From Ruegeria lacuscaerulensis (GTDB lineage Bacteria; Pseudomonadota; Alphaproteobacteria; Rhodobacterales; Rhodobacteraceae): 64,000 bases of DNA. The notes beneath the pieces were generated by a model. That model saw nothing but the letters and a program-made list of their open reading frames with translations. It was not told where the DNA came from and did not search any database. Location of the stretch: the NCBI RefSeq assembly GCF_013033355.1, contig NZ_WQDY01000005.1:62001-126000 (forward strand), in the 5' to 3' direction. The translations under genes were made by a program, and so were the position numbers. Shown here piece by piece: positions 35,801-43,792 of the stretch. Positions within the stretch are counted from its first letter, which is position 1. Each line of letters opens with the position of its first letter.

Positions 35801-36962
35801 TCAGGCTCAGGTCCCAAAGGTTGCCGTTTTTCTGATCGAAAAGTGCGGAAATTTGTGCGGCCTGAAGGGATGTATCCCCGCCCGCCACAGGCAGGATCAC
35901 AGCCTGACCGTCTGGCGGCGTGATACGTCCCTGCAAAGCCGCAAGTGCCAGTGTTCCGCCTTGGGCCAGTTGCAACTCGCCCTTCAAGTCCAACGCTTGC
36001 GTGGTCAGTTCCAGGTCTGAGACATCCAGCGCCCCTTCGGGTTTGGTTTGGCCGTTTACGAAAAGTCGTGTCTGGGTGCCAAAGAACGGATCGATATCGG
36101 CTGATAGAAATGGGGTCAGATCACCACTGAGGTCGGTGGTAAACGCAATGCCTTCTGATGCTCCTTCGGTGGCCGCGCGCAGGCGAATCTGACCGGTCAG
36201 GCGTTGCTGGTTGTCGCTGCTCAGGCCGATATCGGCGCTGAAATCCGTCAGCGGGCCGGACCCTTTGGCGGATAATCCGATAGGTGGGCTGTCGGGAATG
36301 TTCAGGGCGGTAGAAATCAGACCGCCGGATGCTTCGGTCACATTCAGATCAAGGGTGATCTCGCTGGTGGCGTTCTGGAACCCGGCGGTCAGAGTGATTT
36401 CGTCGCCCGCGCGGTCCAGCCGGGTGATATCGAGATTGGTGTCCAACGTTCCGTCGGCCAGGGAAAGATTGCCGGTAACCGAAAGGTCCGCAGCCACGCC
36501 TATCAACGGCTCACCCAGGGAAATCTCGTCTATACGAATTTCGCCGATCTCGATGGAAACGGGCAGTTCAGGAAGTTGAAATGGCTGAGTTTCGGCAGAA
36601 GGTGCAGGTTCGTCCGGTGCGGTTGTCGCGCCGGGCGCGCGAGCGATGTCGATTTCCTGCGCTGTCAACGCGTTAACCGAGAATCTGCCTCGGATCAGCG
36701 CCAGGCGGTTCCAGTCCAGTTGCGCGTCCTTGATGGTCAACCAGACGCCTTCATCATCCGCGACTGTGATTTCCTCTATTGTGGCGCGCGCGCTCAGTGC
36801 GCCTTGCAGACCCTTGACCGTAACGTTCTGATTGTCACCTGACAGCGTGTCTTGCAGGAAATTCTCAAGCATACTGCCACCGCTGTCTTCCTCCGCGGCC
36901 AGAGGAGGGGCATAGAGGACCAGCGTGGCGGTCAGGACTGTGTATGAATATCGCCTTATCAA
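32880..36962 (-). CDS. tamB: Translocation and assembly module subunit TamB (DUF490)
   Basis: The 1360-residue protein has a signal/anchor N-terminus (YTVLTATLVLYAPPLAAEE), long repetitive beta-helical DUF490/AsmA-like repeats, and the conserved C-terminal DUF490 region with RGRGVNAELGGRLFIGGT, YIEFESSTS and ERPAEEALAMLLFGNRFSEL. TamB spans the periplasm and works with TamA in moving lipids or outer-membrane proteins. The start is TTG 36962, overlapping the tamA stop as TTGA, so the pair is translationally coupled. Repeats such as SGLAGQDLAGSV and SGLAQRELGGSV recur about every 115 residues. Confidence 0.93.
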   Translation of the reverse strand: MIRRYSYTVLTATLVLYAPPLAAEEDSGGSMLENFLQDTLSGDNQNVTVKGLQGALSARATIEEITVADDEGVWLTIKDAQLDWNRLALIRGRFSVNALTAQEIDIARAPGATTAPDEPAPSAETQPFQLPELPVSIEIGEIRIDEISLGEPLIGVAADLSVTGNLSLADGTLDTNLDITRLDRAGDEITLTAGFQNATSEITLDLNVTEASGGLISTALNIPDSPPIGLSAKGSGPLTDFSADIGLSSDNQQRLTGQIRLRAATEGASEGIAFTTDLSGDLTPFLSADIDPFFGTQTRLFVNGQTKPEGALDVSDLELTTQALDLKGELQLAQGGTLALAALQGRITPPDGQAVILPVAGGDTSLQAAQISALFDQKNGNLWDLSLTANGFKSPQANLQNARITAQGVLDQAETLSVSGDLQASVTGVDLTDPALNTAIGQRITLDGQFDYGSDQSLNLSGFELVGSDYTLALDALVDGLNSGLNVDGSATLEASDLARFSDLAQMDLGGRVSARIDGSGSPLEGSFDGKLAVEGSDLSTGRDDIDPVITGETTITLDAKRDSDGITIRAFDLNSEAAQAQASGDVTTPDGNLTIDGQARVNAADLSVFSGLAQRELGGSVRAEVSGTGTVQTLEFDGTANVVGRNIRTGMADIDPLLTGQTTIQWDGARTADAIDIRSATINAQALSAQVQATINDLTEEPSGQGQARLTVPDLSLFSGLAGQDLAGSVNANLQGSGDLAARAFDVQGNVDANNIRAGIEVLDKLIEGRTTLTIDAENGDEGLDVRTFRLTGTAISANASGKVSREAGGLDYSVTLDDVARVTRTLSGPLTLEGNVAPTRTGLEGTANLSGPDSSYANLKGTVETDGDADVEFDAKLNRIERFAPDFPGTIAATGTAQRKSGIWTIDTSAEGPAQINSDVSGTFDESTGEADLKAVGGLNIGIANLFISPNKIDGTARYDVTLKGKPALDALSGSITTSGTSLAIPGAAQTITGISGSVDLSQSRATVSISGGTRAGGSFSVAGPVDLTPPFNANIVTTLNNLVLTDQLLYETTLAGQIAMTGALAGNSSASGQINFVETNINLAAASGAVGAAAIPDIQHVGESAAELLTRERAGLVKDEETTQSDSRIALDIALLAPKEVFVRGRGVNAELGGRLFIGGTTSSVIPSGQIELIRGHFDILGRRLALTKGIVTLQGDLTPYIEFESSTSTSDGTATIEIAGPLDSPEVDVFSDPERPAEEALAMLLFGNRFSELSPFVIAQMAASLAQLSGAGGDATKGLRDSTGVDTVDIGATEGGAGRLGAGAYLSDNLYTDFTVNTEGDTEVNLNLDVTDNFTVRGTVDGRGETGLGVFFERNY

Positions 36963-38767
36963 AATGCCTGTCCGATCCCGATGTAGAACTGCAGCCCATC
37001 GCCGGTGTCGCCCTGAACGGGAACGGCGAGGTCAAGACGCAATGGGCCAAAGCCACCCAAATCGTATCTGACGCCTAGACCTGCGCCAGAATGGGACGCT
37101 GCGGCGCTGGTGACGAATGAGGACGAATCCACCACGCCGTAATCATAGAACCCGACCAGCGATATCGCATCGTTTATCTTGCCCCTGATTTCTCCGGAGA
37201 GTCCAAGGAAGGATTTGCCGCCGGCAATTTCGTCTCCGACCGGAATGCCGAGGCTTTCGAACGGTTGCCCACGTACGGTGCCGGCGCCACCGGAAAAAAA
37301 CAGGAAGTCTGGGGTAACTGCGTTCAGTGACGGCCCCAGGACTGAACCCGCTTGCACCCGCCCAGCAAGTACAATGCGCCCGCCAGTTCCCAGGCTGGTA
37401 TAGGTGCGCGCGTCAGCAAAGAACCTGATGCCGGTCTCAGTTTCTGAAATTCCCAGAAAGGGCATGATCTGTGCGTCCAGATAAAACCCTTTCGTCGCAC
37501 TGACCTTGCTGTCGCGCTGATCCCACTCGGTGCGGGTGGGGACAATAAAGTATCGGAACTTGCGCCCGTCGCCGAACGCGTCATCCGCGTCGGACCATTG
37601 AAACCCGGCCGAAGCTTCGGCGTATAGCCGATCCGAGAAAGTACGTCGCGCACCATACGCCAGCGATGTTATAGTAACGTTGTAATTGTCGGTGTTGCGG
37701 CGTTCCAGCAGGGCGTTCCAGAACGTGTTGTCATCTGGTCCCAGCCGATCTGGCTGGTCCAGTCGAAGACCGATGCGCCCGTCCAGATCCTCGGCGCCGC
37801 CGATATTGCGCAGCGCTGCTTCGAACCGCAGCCGTTCTGCCCGCCGAAACACGTTGCGATGGGTCCAGGTTGCGGTCAGATCGATCCCATCCCGAGAGGC
37901 GATCTCGAATCCGAAAGTCAGGCGGCGTTTGGGCAGATCTTCGAAATAGGCGTCGAAATCCAGCGTGCCATCAGGGTTCGGGGTCTCGCGTTCTTCAAGC
38001 GCGACAACGTTAAAAGTTCCGGTCCTGCGCAGACGGGTCCCGACCTTTTGGATGTCCTCGGGGGAATAAACCTCGCCCTCTGGGAAACCCGCGATCTTTT
38101 CGATCGACGAGTGTTTCACATCCGTATCGCCCGAGATGATCATTTTCCCGAACGTCAAGCGCGGCCCCGGAGCCAGATCAATCTGAGCGTCCAACTGGGC
38201 CTGCGCGTGTCGGGCGATGACTCTTTGACCTTGAATATCGGCTTTGGCATGGCCTGCATTGCGCCAGCCTTGAACCCCTGCGGAACCGGCACGCTGAATC
38301 GCCCCGGTGGTGGCCAGTTCGCCGATCGCGAATTCTTCGGGCAGGACGGTCTGTGGGGCCAAAGGCTGTACGATCGCTTCACCAAACCGGAACTTAGGTC
38401 CGGTCTGCACAGTGATGGCGGCGCGGTTGATCTGCGTCGGTACGCTCAGGGAACTCAGTTCGGCCGCTTCCTGACCGTCCAGCTTGATGCTGACGACCGG
38501 GCTGAAATACCCCTCGTCGTATAGAATCTGAACAATGGTCCGATAATCCGACAACGCGGCCGATAAAATTTCCAGCGGTGTGCCCAGTCCGCGCGACTCG
38601 GCGGTGGCAACGGATGAGGTCTCTTCAAGACGCTCGATCAGAGCTTTGGGCGCGCCTGGAGCGGTCAGAGTTGTCTCTAGCGCAATTAGCGAAGTGGGCA
38701 GAACCGCAGCCAGCAGGCCAAACAGGCAAGTTCTCACACAAGCGCGCGGTCCGGTCTTCTGCATCAA
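36959..38767 (-). CDS. tamA: Translocation and assembly module subunit TamA (Omp85 family)
   Basis: The 602-residue protein has a signal peptide (CLFGLLAAVLPTSLIALE), POTRA domains (about 35-285, including KHSSIEKIAGFPEGEVYSPE) and a 16-strand Omp85 barrel. The family motif region GGAGTVRGQPFESLG (RGY/RGQ loop) is visible, and the protein ends in Phe (IGIGQAF). It forms the outer-membrane part of the TAM complex with TamB, encoded immediately downstream with a 4-base overlap. Either of two adjacent ATGs (38767/38764) could be the start. Confidence 0.93.
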   Translation of the reverse strand: MMQKTGPRACVRTCLFGLLAAVLPTSLIALETTLTAPGAPKALIERLEETSSVATAESRGLGTPLEILSAALSDYRTIVQILYDEGYFSPVVSIKLDGQEAAELSSLSVPTQINRAAITVQTGPKFRFGEAIVQPLAPQTVLPEEFAIGELATTGAIQRAGSAGVQGWRNAGHAKADIQGQRVIARHAQAQLDAQIDLAPGPRLTFGKMIISGDTDVKHSSIEKIAGFPEGEVYSPEDIQKVGTRLRRTGTFNVVALEERETPNPDGTLDFDAYFEDLPKRRLTFGFEIASRDGIDLTATWTHRNVFRRAERLRFEAALRNIGGAEDLDGRIGLRLDQPDRLGPDDNTFWNALLERRNTDNYNVTITSLAYGARRTFSDRLYAEASAGFQWSDADDAFGDGRKFRYFIVPTRTEWDQRDSKVSATKGFYLDAQIMPFLGISETETGIRFFADARTYTSLGTGGRIVLAGRVQAGSVLGPSLNAVTPDFLFFSGGAGTVRGQPFESLGIPVGDEIAGGKSFLGLSGEIRGKINDAISLVGFYDYGVVDSSSFVTSAAASHSGAGLGVRYDLGGFGPLRLDLAVPVQGDTGDGLQFYIGIGQAF

Positions 38768-38923
38768 TTGGCCTCAACTGCCCCAAGTTGAAATCAGTTT
38801 TCGCCGTCATGGAAGAAGCGGCGCTTCATGACATTCATGTTAGAGCATTCATCGCCGGTCAGGGGGAAAAATAATCGAAACAGACCAGAAATTAGCGGGT
38901 TGTGTGATCAGAGAGTCGCTGGA

Positions 38924-40147
38924 TCAGGACCCCACACTGCGGAACCAGCGAATGATGGCTTCGCGATCTTCGGGTTCCATATAAGTGACGTTGGCTGGAG
39001 GCATGGCGTGGCTGACACCAGCCTGCAAGTAGATTTGCCTGGCGTTGCGGGCAATGTCGCCTTCGGTTTCAAGCAAAACGCCCTTCGGAGCCCATTGGAT
39101 ACCCTCCCAGACCGGTTCGCGCGCGTGGCACATAGAGCATCTTCCCAGAACGACGTCATGTGCCTCCTCAAAACCCTCTGCCGCGGCGAATTTCTGTTCA
39201 TATCGCGTAAGGGGTTGCGCTTCGGCATCTTCCACAGGTTTGTACATCGGCGCAGTCGACAGCCACATGATCCCAATGAAAAGCAGCGCTGTGGCCAGCC
39301 ATGTCCACGTCGGGTTTCCAGCGCGTGCGTGGCGCGTGTTGAAATAGTGCCGGATGGTAACGCCCATCAGGAAAACCAACGACGCAATGATCCAGTTATA
39401 TTGAGTCGCAAAGGCCAGCGGGTAATGGTTCGACAGCATCAGAAATACAACAGGAAGCGTCAGGTAGTTGTTGTGCGTCGACCGCAGCTTGGCGATCTTG
39501 CCGTATTTCGGGTCCGGCGTTCGGCCATTCTTCAGATCATCGACCACGATGCGCTGGTTGGGCATGATGATGAAGAACACATTCGCTGTCATGATCGTTG
39601 CGGTGAACGCCCCCAGATGCAGCATCATCGCGCGGCCCGTGAAAATCTGGTTGTATGCCCAGCCCATCGCCACCAGCAGCGCGAACAACAGCACCATCAG
39701 CAGGGTGGGACGCTGCCCCAGCTTGGATTTGCATAAAAAGTCATAGATCAGCCAACCCACAGTCAGCGAAGCCGCCGAAATCGCAATGCCCTGCCACAGC
39801 GCCAGATCGGCCTTTTGCGCATCAATCAGATACAGCTCTCCGCCGACCCAATAGACGATCATCAGCAGCGCCGCGCCGCTCAGCCAGGTGGCATAGCTTT
39901 CCCATTTGAACCAGGTCAGGTGATCGGGCATCCGCTCAGGCGCGACCAGATATTTCTGGATGTGATAGAAGCCGCCGCCATGTACCTGCCACTCCTCACC
40001 ATCTGCCGGGCCTGAAATGTCGCGGTTCAGGCCAAGGTCCAGTGCGATGAAGTAAAAAGACGATCCGATCCAGGCAATGGCGGTGATCACGTGCAACCAG
40101 CGCACGGCGAATGCCATCCAATCCCAGAACACGGCAAATTCGAACAT
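38924..40147 (-). CDS. puuD: Membrane urate oxidase PuuD with C-terminal cytochrome c
   Basis: The 407-residue protein has about eight membrane helices in its N-terminal urate-hydroxylase domain (about 1-300; WLHVITAIAWIGSSFYFIAL, STHNNYLTLPVVFLMLSNHY) and a C-terminal c-type cytochrome domain. The haem motif is C337-S-M-C-H341 with a likely axial Met382 (AMPPANVT). PuuD oxidises urate to 5-hydroxyisourate and passes electrons to the respiratory chain, so no H2O2 is formed. It starts the urate pathway encoded here and is divergent from the LysR gene. Confidence 0.93.
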   Translation of the reverse strand: MFEFAVFWDWMAFAVRWLHVITAIAWIGSSFYFIALDLGLNRDISGPADGEEWQVHGGGFYHIQKYLVAPERMPDHLTWFKWESYATWLSGAALLMIVYWVGGELYLIDAQKADLALWQGIAISAASLTVGWLIYDFLCKSKLGQRPTLLMVLLFALLVAMGWAYNQIFTGRAMMLHLGAFTATIMTANVFFIIMPNQRIVVDDLKNGRTPDPKYGKIAKLRSTHNNYLTLPVVFLMLSNHYPLAFATQYNWIIASLVFLMGVTIRHYFNTRHARAGNPTWTWLATALLFIGIMWLSTAPMYKPVEDAEAQPLTRYEQKFAAAEGFEEAHDVVLGRCSMCHAREPVWEGIQWAPKGVLLETEGDIARNARQIYLQAGVSHAMPPANVTYMEPEDREAIIRWFRSVGS

Positions 40148-40243
40148 GTGGGGTCTCTCCGATTGGTTAGGGCCACACTAGGCAAACCGCTTTTTATTCG
40201 GTATTCCCGTATATTGCCAAACTGTATCAAAAAAAACGATAAG

Positions 40244-41164
40244 ATGTCCTATCTCGACAATATCCGAACCTTCGTCCGCGTCTATGATTTAGGCAGTATG
40301 TCTGCAGCTGGTCGGGATTTGCGTATTTCCCCAGCGGTGACTTCGGCGCGGATATCGCAACTTGAAGATCACCTAGGCGTGCGCCTGTTCCAGCGCACCA
40401 CACGCAACCTTTCCCCAACCGAGCAGGGCCGGGCGTTCTATCCAGGCGCAGTGGCCGTTCTTGACGCAGTGGATGAAGCCGAGGCGCAGGTGGTGCATCT
40501 GACCGAAGCACCGCGCGGGTCACTTTTCGTTGCTGCTCCGTTAGGGGTGGGGCGGCGATTGTTGGCCCCGCATGTGCCTGATTTCCTGTCAGAATACCCC
40601 GAGATTGACGTTCGGCTGCGTTTAACGGATCGATCGGTTGACCTGACGACTGAAGGCTTGGATCTGGCGTTCTTTATTGGTCAGCCCGAAGACAGCACAT
40701 TGCGTATCCGCAAGATCGCAGACTGCCCGCGTGTTCTGTGCGCCGCGCCGGAATATGTCTCTCGACGGGGGATGCCGCGCACCGGTGCTGATCTTGTTTC
40801 GGACAAACATGAATGCCTGAACCTGCGGTTTCCGGGCGCGACCGAGTTCCAGTGGCTGCTGGAAACGCAAGACGGTCCTCGGCGGTTTGCGGTTTCCGGA
40901 CGGTTCGAATGCGACGATGGCGACGTTCTGACGGATTGGGCCTTGTCTGGGCAGGGTATTGCAATGAAACCGGTGTTCGAAGTCGCCGAACACCTGAAAT
41001 CAGGTCAACTTGTTCCAGTTGCGGTCGAGACGCCCCCGGTCGCGGTGCAAATGGCCTGCCTGTACACGCATAGGCGCCATCAGGACCCGAAGGCACGTCT
41101 GTTTATGGATTTTATGATCGCGAGAATTGGTAAGATCGTCAACGCGTTGGGCGAAGGGGGTTGA
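40244..41164 (+). CDS. LysR-family regulator next to puuD
   Basis: The 306-residue LTTR has an N-terminal HTH (MSYLDNIRTFVRVYDLGSMS, then RISQLEDHLGVRLFQRTTR, about 1-62) and an effector domain. The effector part with GSLFVAAPLGVGRRLLAP and LDLAFFIGQPEDS is of the CrgA-like group. It is divergently transcribed from puuD across a 96-base intergenic region, the classic arrangement for an LTTR and its target, so control of puuD and possibly of the whole urate cluster is likely. I chose ATG 40244. The longer frame overlaps puuD antisense. Confidence 0.87.
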   Translation: MSYLDNIRTFVRVYDLGSMSAAGRDLRISPAVTSARISQLEDHLGVRLFQRTTRNLSPTEQGRAFYPGAVAVLDAVDEAEAQVVHLTEAPRGSLFVAAPLGVGRRLLAPHVPDFLSEYPEIDVRLRLTDRSVDLTTEGLDLAFFIGQPEDSTLRIRKIADCPRVLCAAPEYVSRRGMPRTGADLVSDKHECLNLRFPGATEFQWLLETQDGPRRFAVSGRFECDDGDVLTDWALSGQGIAMKPVFEVAEHLKSGQLVPVAVETPPVAVQMACLYTHRRHQDPKARLFMDFMIARIGKIVNALGEGG

Positions 41165-41185
41165 TTGGGGCTCCCGCCACTGTTC

Positions 41186-41320
41186 GCGCCCTTCGGGCGC
41201 TGCACAGCGTTGGGCCCGGCGCTGCGGCATGGCCGCAGCGTGGGAACGCCCTTGAGTTGCGGAACGCCTAGATCAGGAGAAACCGCGCCGTACCTGAAAG
41301 GTGCGGCGCCCGGCCCAACG
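41186..41320. repeat. Cluster of three strong hairpins inside a long inverted repeat
   Basis: Between the convergent LysR and uraH genes lie three perfect or near-perfect stems: GCGCCC-TTC-GGGCGC (41186-41200), CGCTGCGGC-ATG-GCCGCAGCG (41220-41240) and an 11-bp stem with GAA loop (41285-41309). Outer arms CGTTGGGCCCGGCGC (41208-41222) and GCGCCCGGCCCAACG (41306-41320) are inverted copies with 14 of 15 matches. No gene fits this stretch. It may be an extragenic palindromic element and could serve as a bidirectional terminator. Confidence 0.7.
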
Positions 41321-41364
41321 GGAGGAACCCGGCAGGGTGATCGACGGGCGGGAGGGGACCTGCG

Positions 41365-41721
41365 TTAACTGCCGCGATAGGTCGAATAGCCAAAAGGTGA
41401 AAGCAGCAGCGGTACGTGATAGTGCGCATCAGGATCTGACATGCCGAAACGTATTGGGATCTTGTCCAGAAACAGCGGATCTTCTGCCGATTGCCCCGTT
41501 GTGCGCAGATAATCGCCAGCGTCAAACACCAATTCGTATGTACCGATCGCAAAGGCGTCCTTTGGCAAAATGGGACTATCCGTTCGGCCATCAGCGTTTG
41601 TTGTCATCTGGGCGAGGATATGGCGCGCCTCACCCGCTACGCTGTAGAGCGTGATGCTCAACCCTTGGGCCGGACAGCCGCGCGCGGTGTCCAGAACGTG
41701 CGTTGTCAGATAGCCTGCCAC
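41365..41721 (-). CDS. uraH: 5-hydroxyisourate hydrolase
   Basis: The 118-residue transthyretin-like protein hydrolyses 5-hydroxyisourate (the PuuD product) to OHCU. The N-terminal signature is YLTTHVLDTARGCPAQGL with the active-site His. HYHVPLLLSPFGYSTYRGS at the C-terminus includes the diagnostic YRGS end. The gene is divergent from the puuE-uraD fusion over a 161-base shared upstream region. Confidence 0.96.
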   Translation of the reverse strand: MAGYLTTHVLDTARGCPAQGLSITLYSVAGEARHILAQMTTNADGRTDSPILPKDAFAIGTYELVFDAGDYLRTTGQSAEDPLFLDKIPIRFGMSDPDAHYHVPLLLSPFGYSTYRGS

Positions 41722-41882
41722 GGCATTCTCCTGTGATCTGCAATTTGCTTTGCCACAGTCTGGCGCAAAGTTCTAAAATATGGAAATGCCAAAAGAACCG
41801 GAAACTGCGTTCGGATTAGTTTGATAATCATCCGGCTGTTTCTGGGCTATGGCTGAGGACAAACAAAAGAACGGACACCCAT

Positions 41883-43301
41883 ATGCAGCCCCCTCGTTAT
41901 CCTCGCGACATGATCGGATACGGTTTGACACCGCCCGATGCTCAATGGCCCGACGGTGCCAAGATCGCGGTTCAAATCGTGCTGAATTACGAAGAAGGCG
42001 GGGAAAACAACATACTTCACGGCGATGCGGCCTCCGAAGCTTTTCTGTCTGAAATCGTCGGGGCCGCGCAATGGCCGGGTCAGCGGCATTGGAACATGGA
42101 GTCGATTTACGAATACGGCGCACGCGCCGGGTTCTGGCGGTTGCACCGGCTTATGAAAGACCTGCCAATTACGGTCTATGGTGTCGCGACCGCGCTGGCC
42201 CGGTCCCCAGACCAAGTTGCTGCAATGAAGTCTGCGGGATGGGAGATCGCCAGCCACGGTCTGAAATGGGTTGAGCACAAGGATATGCCCGAAGCAGAGG
42301 AACGCGCCCAGATTACCGAAGCGATCCGCCTGCATACCGAAGTCGTCGGCCATCGTCCGCGCGGCTGGTACACGGGGCGCTGTTCCGAGAATACGGTTCG
42401 ATTGGTCGCTGAAGAGGGCGGGTTTGACTATGTCGCTGACACCTATGCAGATGATCTTCCCTACTGGATCCACGCAGGCGAAAGGGATCAGCTGATCGTT
42501 CCATATACCTTGGATTGCAACGACATGCGCTTTGCCACCCCACAGGGTTTTAACGCGGGCGACCAGTTTTATTCCTATCTCAAGGACAGTTTCGACGCGC
42601 TCTATGCCGAAGGCCAAGAGGGCGCGCCCAAGATGTTGTCAATCGGGCTGCATTGCAGGCTGATCGGGCGTCCCGGCCGGGTTATGGCGCTGAAACGGTT
42701 TCTCGACTATGCGCAGAGTTTTGAGGACGTATGGTTCGCGACCCGCCTGCAAATCGCACAGCATTGGGCCGCACATCACCCGCCGAGCCGCCATCCGAAA
42801 CCGTCCCAGATGGACCGCGCAACATTCGTCGGAACTTATGGCGGCATCTTTGAACATTCGGCCTGGATTGCCGAGCGCGCGTTCGAGTTGGAGCTTGGCC
42901 GGGCTCATGACACTGCGGGTGGATTGCACAATGCGCTGACGCGAATGTTCCGGTCTGCCTCGGATCACGAAAGACTGAGCGTTCTGACCGCGCACCCGGA
43001 TTTGGCCGGCAAACTGGCGCAGGCGAAACGTCTGACACAGGAAAGCACGTCTGAACAAGCATCAGCCGGGTTGGATGCGTTGACAGACGCCGAGCGCGCG
43101 GCGTTTACGGACCTGAATACTCGTTACACCGAGACGTTTGGGTTCCCTTTCATCATCGCGGTGCGGGATCACGACAAAGCCTCGATCCTGCAGGCGTTTC
43201 AGCGGCGGATTGAGCAGGATCGCGAAACGGAATTCCGCGAAGCCTGCCGTCAGGTTGAACGCATTGCCGAGTTTCGGCTGCGGGATGTTCTTCCGTCATG
43301 A
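41883..43301 (+). CDS. puuE: Fused allantoinase PuuE and OHCU decarboxylase UraD
   Basis: The 472-residue fusion has two parts. Residues about 1-305 are a polysaccharide-deacetylase-fold, metal-independent allantoinase of the PuuE type (YPRDMIGYGLTPPDAQWPDG, EIASHGLKW, GWYTGRCSENTVRLV). Residues about 312-472 are an OHCU decarboxylase (FEHSAWIAERAFE, HPDLAGKLAQAKRLT, FGFPFIIAVRDHDK). The two parts catalyse consecutive steps: OHCU to S-allantoin (UraD), then ring opening to allantoate (PuuE). ATG 41883 gives MQPPRYPRDM. The stop overlaps the allA start (ATGA). Confidence 0.93.
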   Translation: MQPPRYPRDMIGYGLTPPDAQWPDGAKIAVQIVLNYEEGGENNILHGDAASEAFLSEIVGAAQWPGQRHWNMESIYEYGARAGFWRLHRLMKDLPITVYGVATALARSPDQVAAMKSAGWEIASHGLKWVEHKDMPEAEERAQITEAIRLHTEVVGHRPRGWYTGRCSENTVRLVAEEGGFDYVADTYADDLPYWIHAGERDQLIVPYTLDCNDMRFATPQGFNAGDQFYSYLKDSFDALYAEGQEGAPKMLSIGLHCRLIGRPGRVMALKRFLDYAQSFEDVWFATRLQIAQHWAAHHPPSRHPKPSQMDRATFVGTYGGIFEHSAWIAERAFELELGRAHDTAGGLHNALTRMFRSASDHERLSVLTAHPDLAGKLAQAKRLTQESTSEQASAGLDALTDAERAAFTDLNTRYTETFGFPFIIAVRDHDKASILQAFQRRIEQDRETEFREACRQVERIAEFRLRDVLPS

Positions 43302-43783
43302 TGCAGATCGTCGCCCGTCCGCTGACCGCTCAAGCCTTTGCGCCGTACGGAGATGTTATTGAGGTTGCGGGTCAGCCAGACAAAATCATAAACCAAGGAC
43401 AATGCGGCCGTTTCCATGACCGTGCCCAGATGGATTTCGTTGATGGACGCGCGGGTATCAGCTTGTTTAACGCTAATCCGCGCGCTTTCCCCTATGTGTT
43501 GGATATGGTCGAGCGGCATCCCGAAGGCAGCCAAGCCTTTATACCGATGACACATCAACCGTTTCTGGTCGTGGTCGCACCAAATGCCAATGGAATGCCC
43601 TGCCAGCCCGTTGCCTTCCTGACGTCACCCGGTCAGGTCGTAAACTATCATAGGGGCACTTGGCATGGTGTTTTAACGCCGCTGCATGGTCCGGGTCTGT
43701 TCGCGGTTGTTGACCGCATCGGTGCCGGGGCGAACCTTGAAGAACACTGGTTCGACACGCCCTATGAAATTGTCGCCCGCTGA
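43298..43783 (+). CDS. allA: Ureidoglycolate lyase
   Basis: The 161-residue cupin-like enzyme releases urea from ureidoglycolate to give glyoxylate. Signatures: ARPLTAQAFAPYGDVIE, MVERHPEGSQAFIPM, and YHRGTWHGVLTPL with its His residues. It overlaps puuE-uraD by 4 bases and ends 9 bases before the convergent GAPDH-family gene. The glyoxylate made here could be reduced by GhrA, encoded 2.8 kb further on. Confidence 0.94.
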   Translation: MMQIVARPLTAQAFAPYGDVIEVAGQPDKIINQGQCGRFHDRAQMDFVDGRAGISLFNANPRAFPYVLDMVERHPEGSQAFIPMTHQPFLVVVAPNANGMPCQPVAFLTSPGQVVNYHRGTWHGVLTPLHGPGLFAVVDRIGAGANLEEHWFDTPYEIVAR

Positions 43784-43792
43784 CGTCGCCAA

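Noticed and set aside
41165..41364. Insertion-sequence remnant in the hairpin-rich stretch
   Set aside because: Inverted repeats are present, but there is no transposase frame and no visible target duplication; kept as a repeat of unknown kind.
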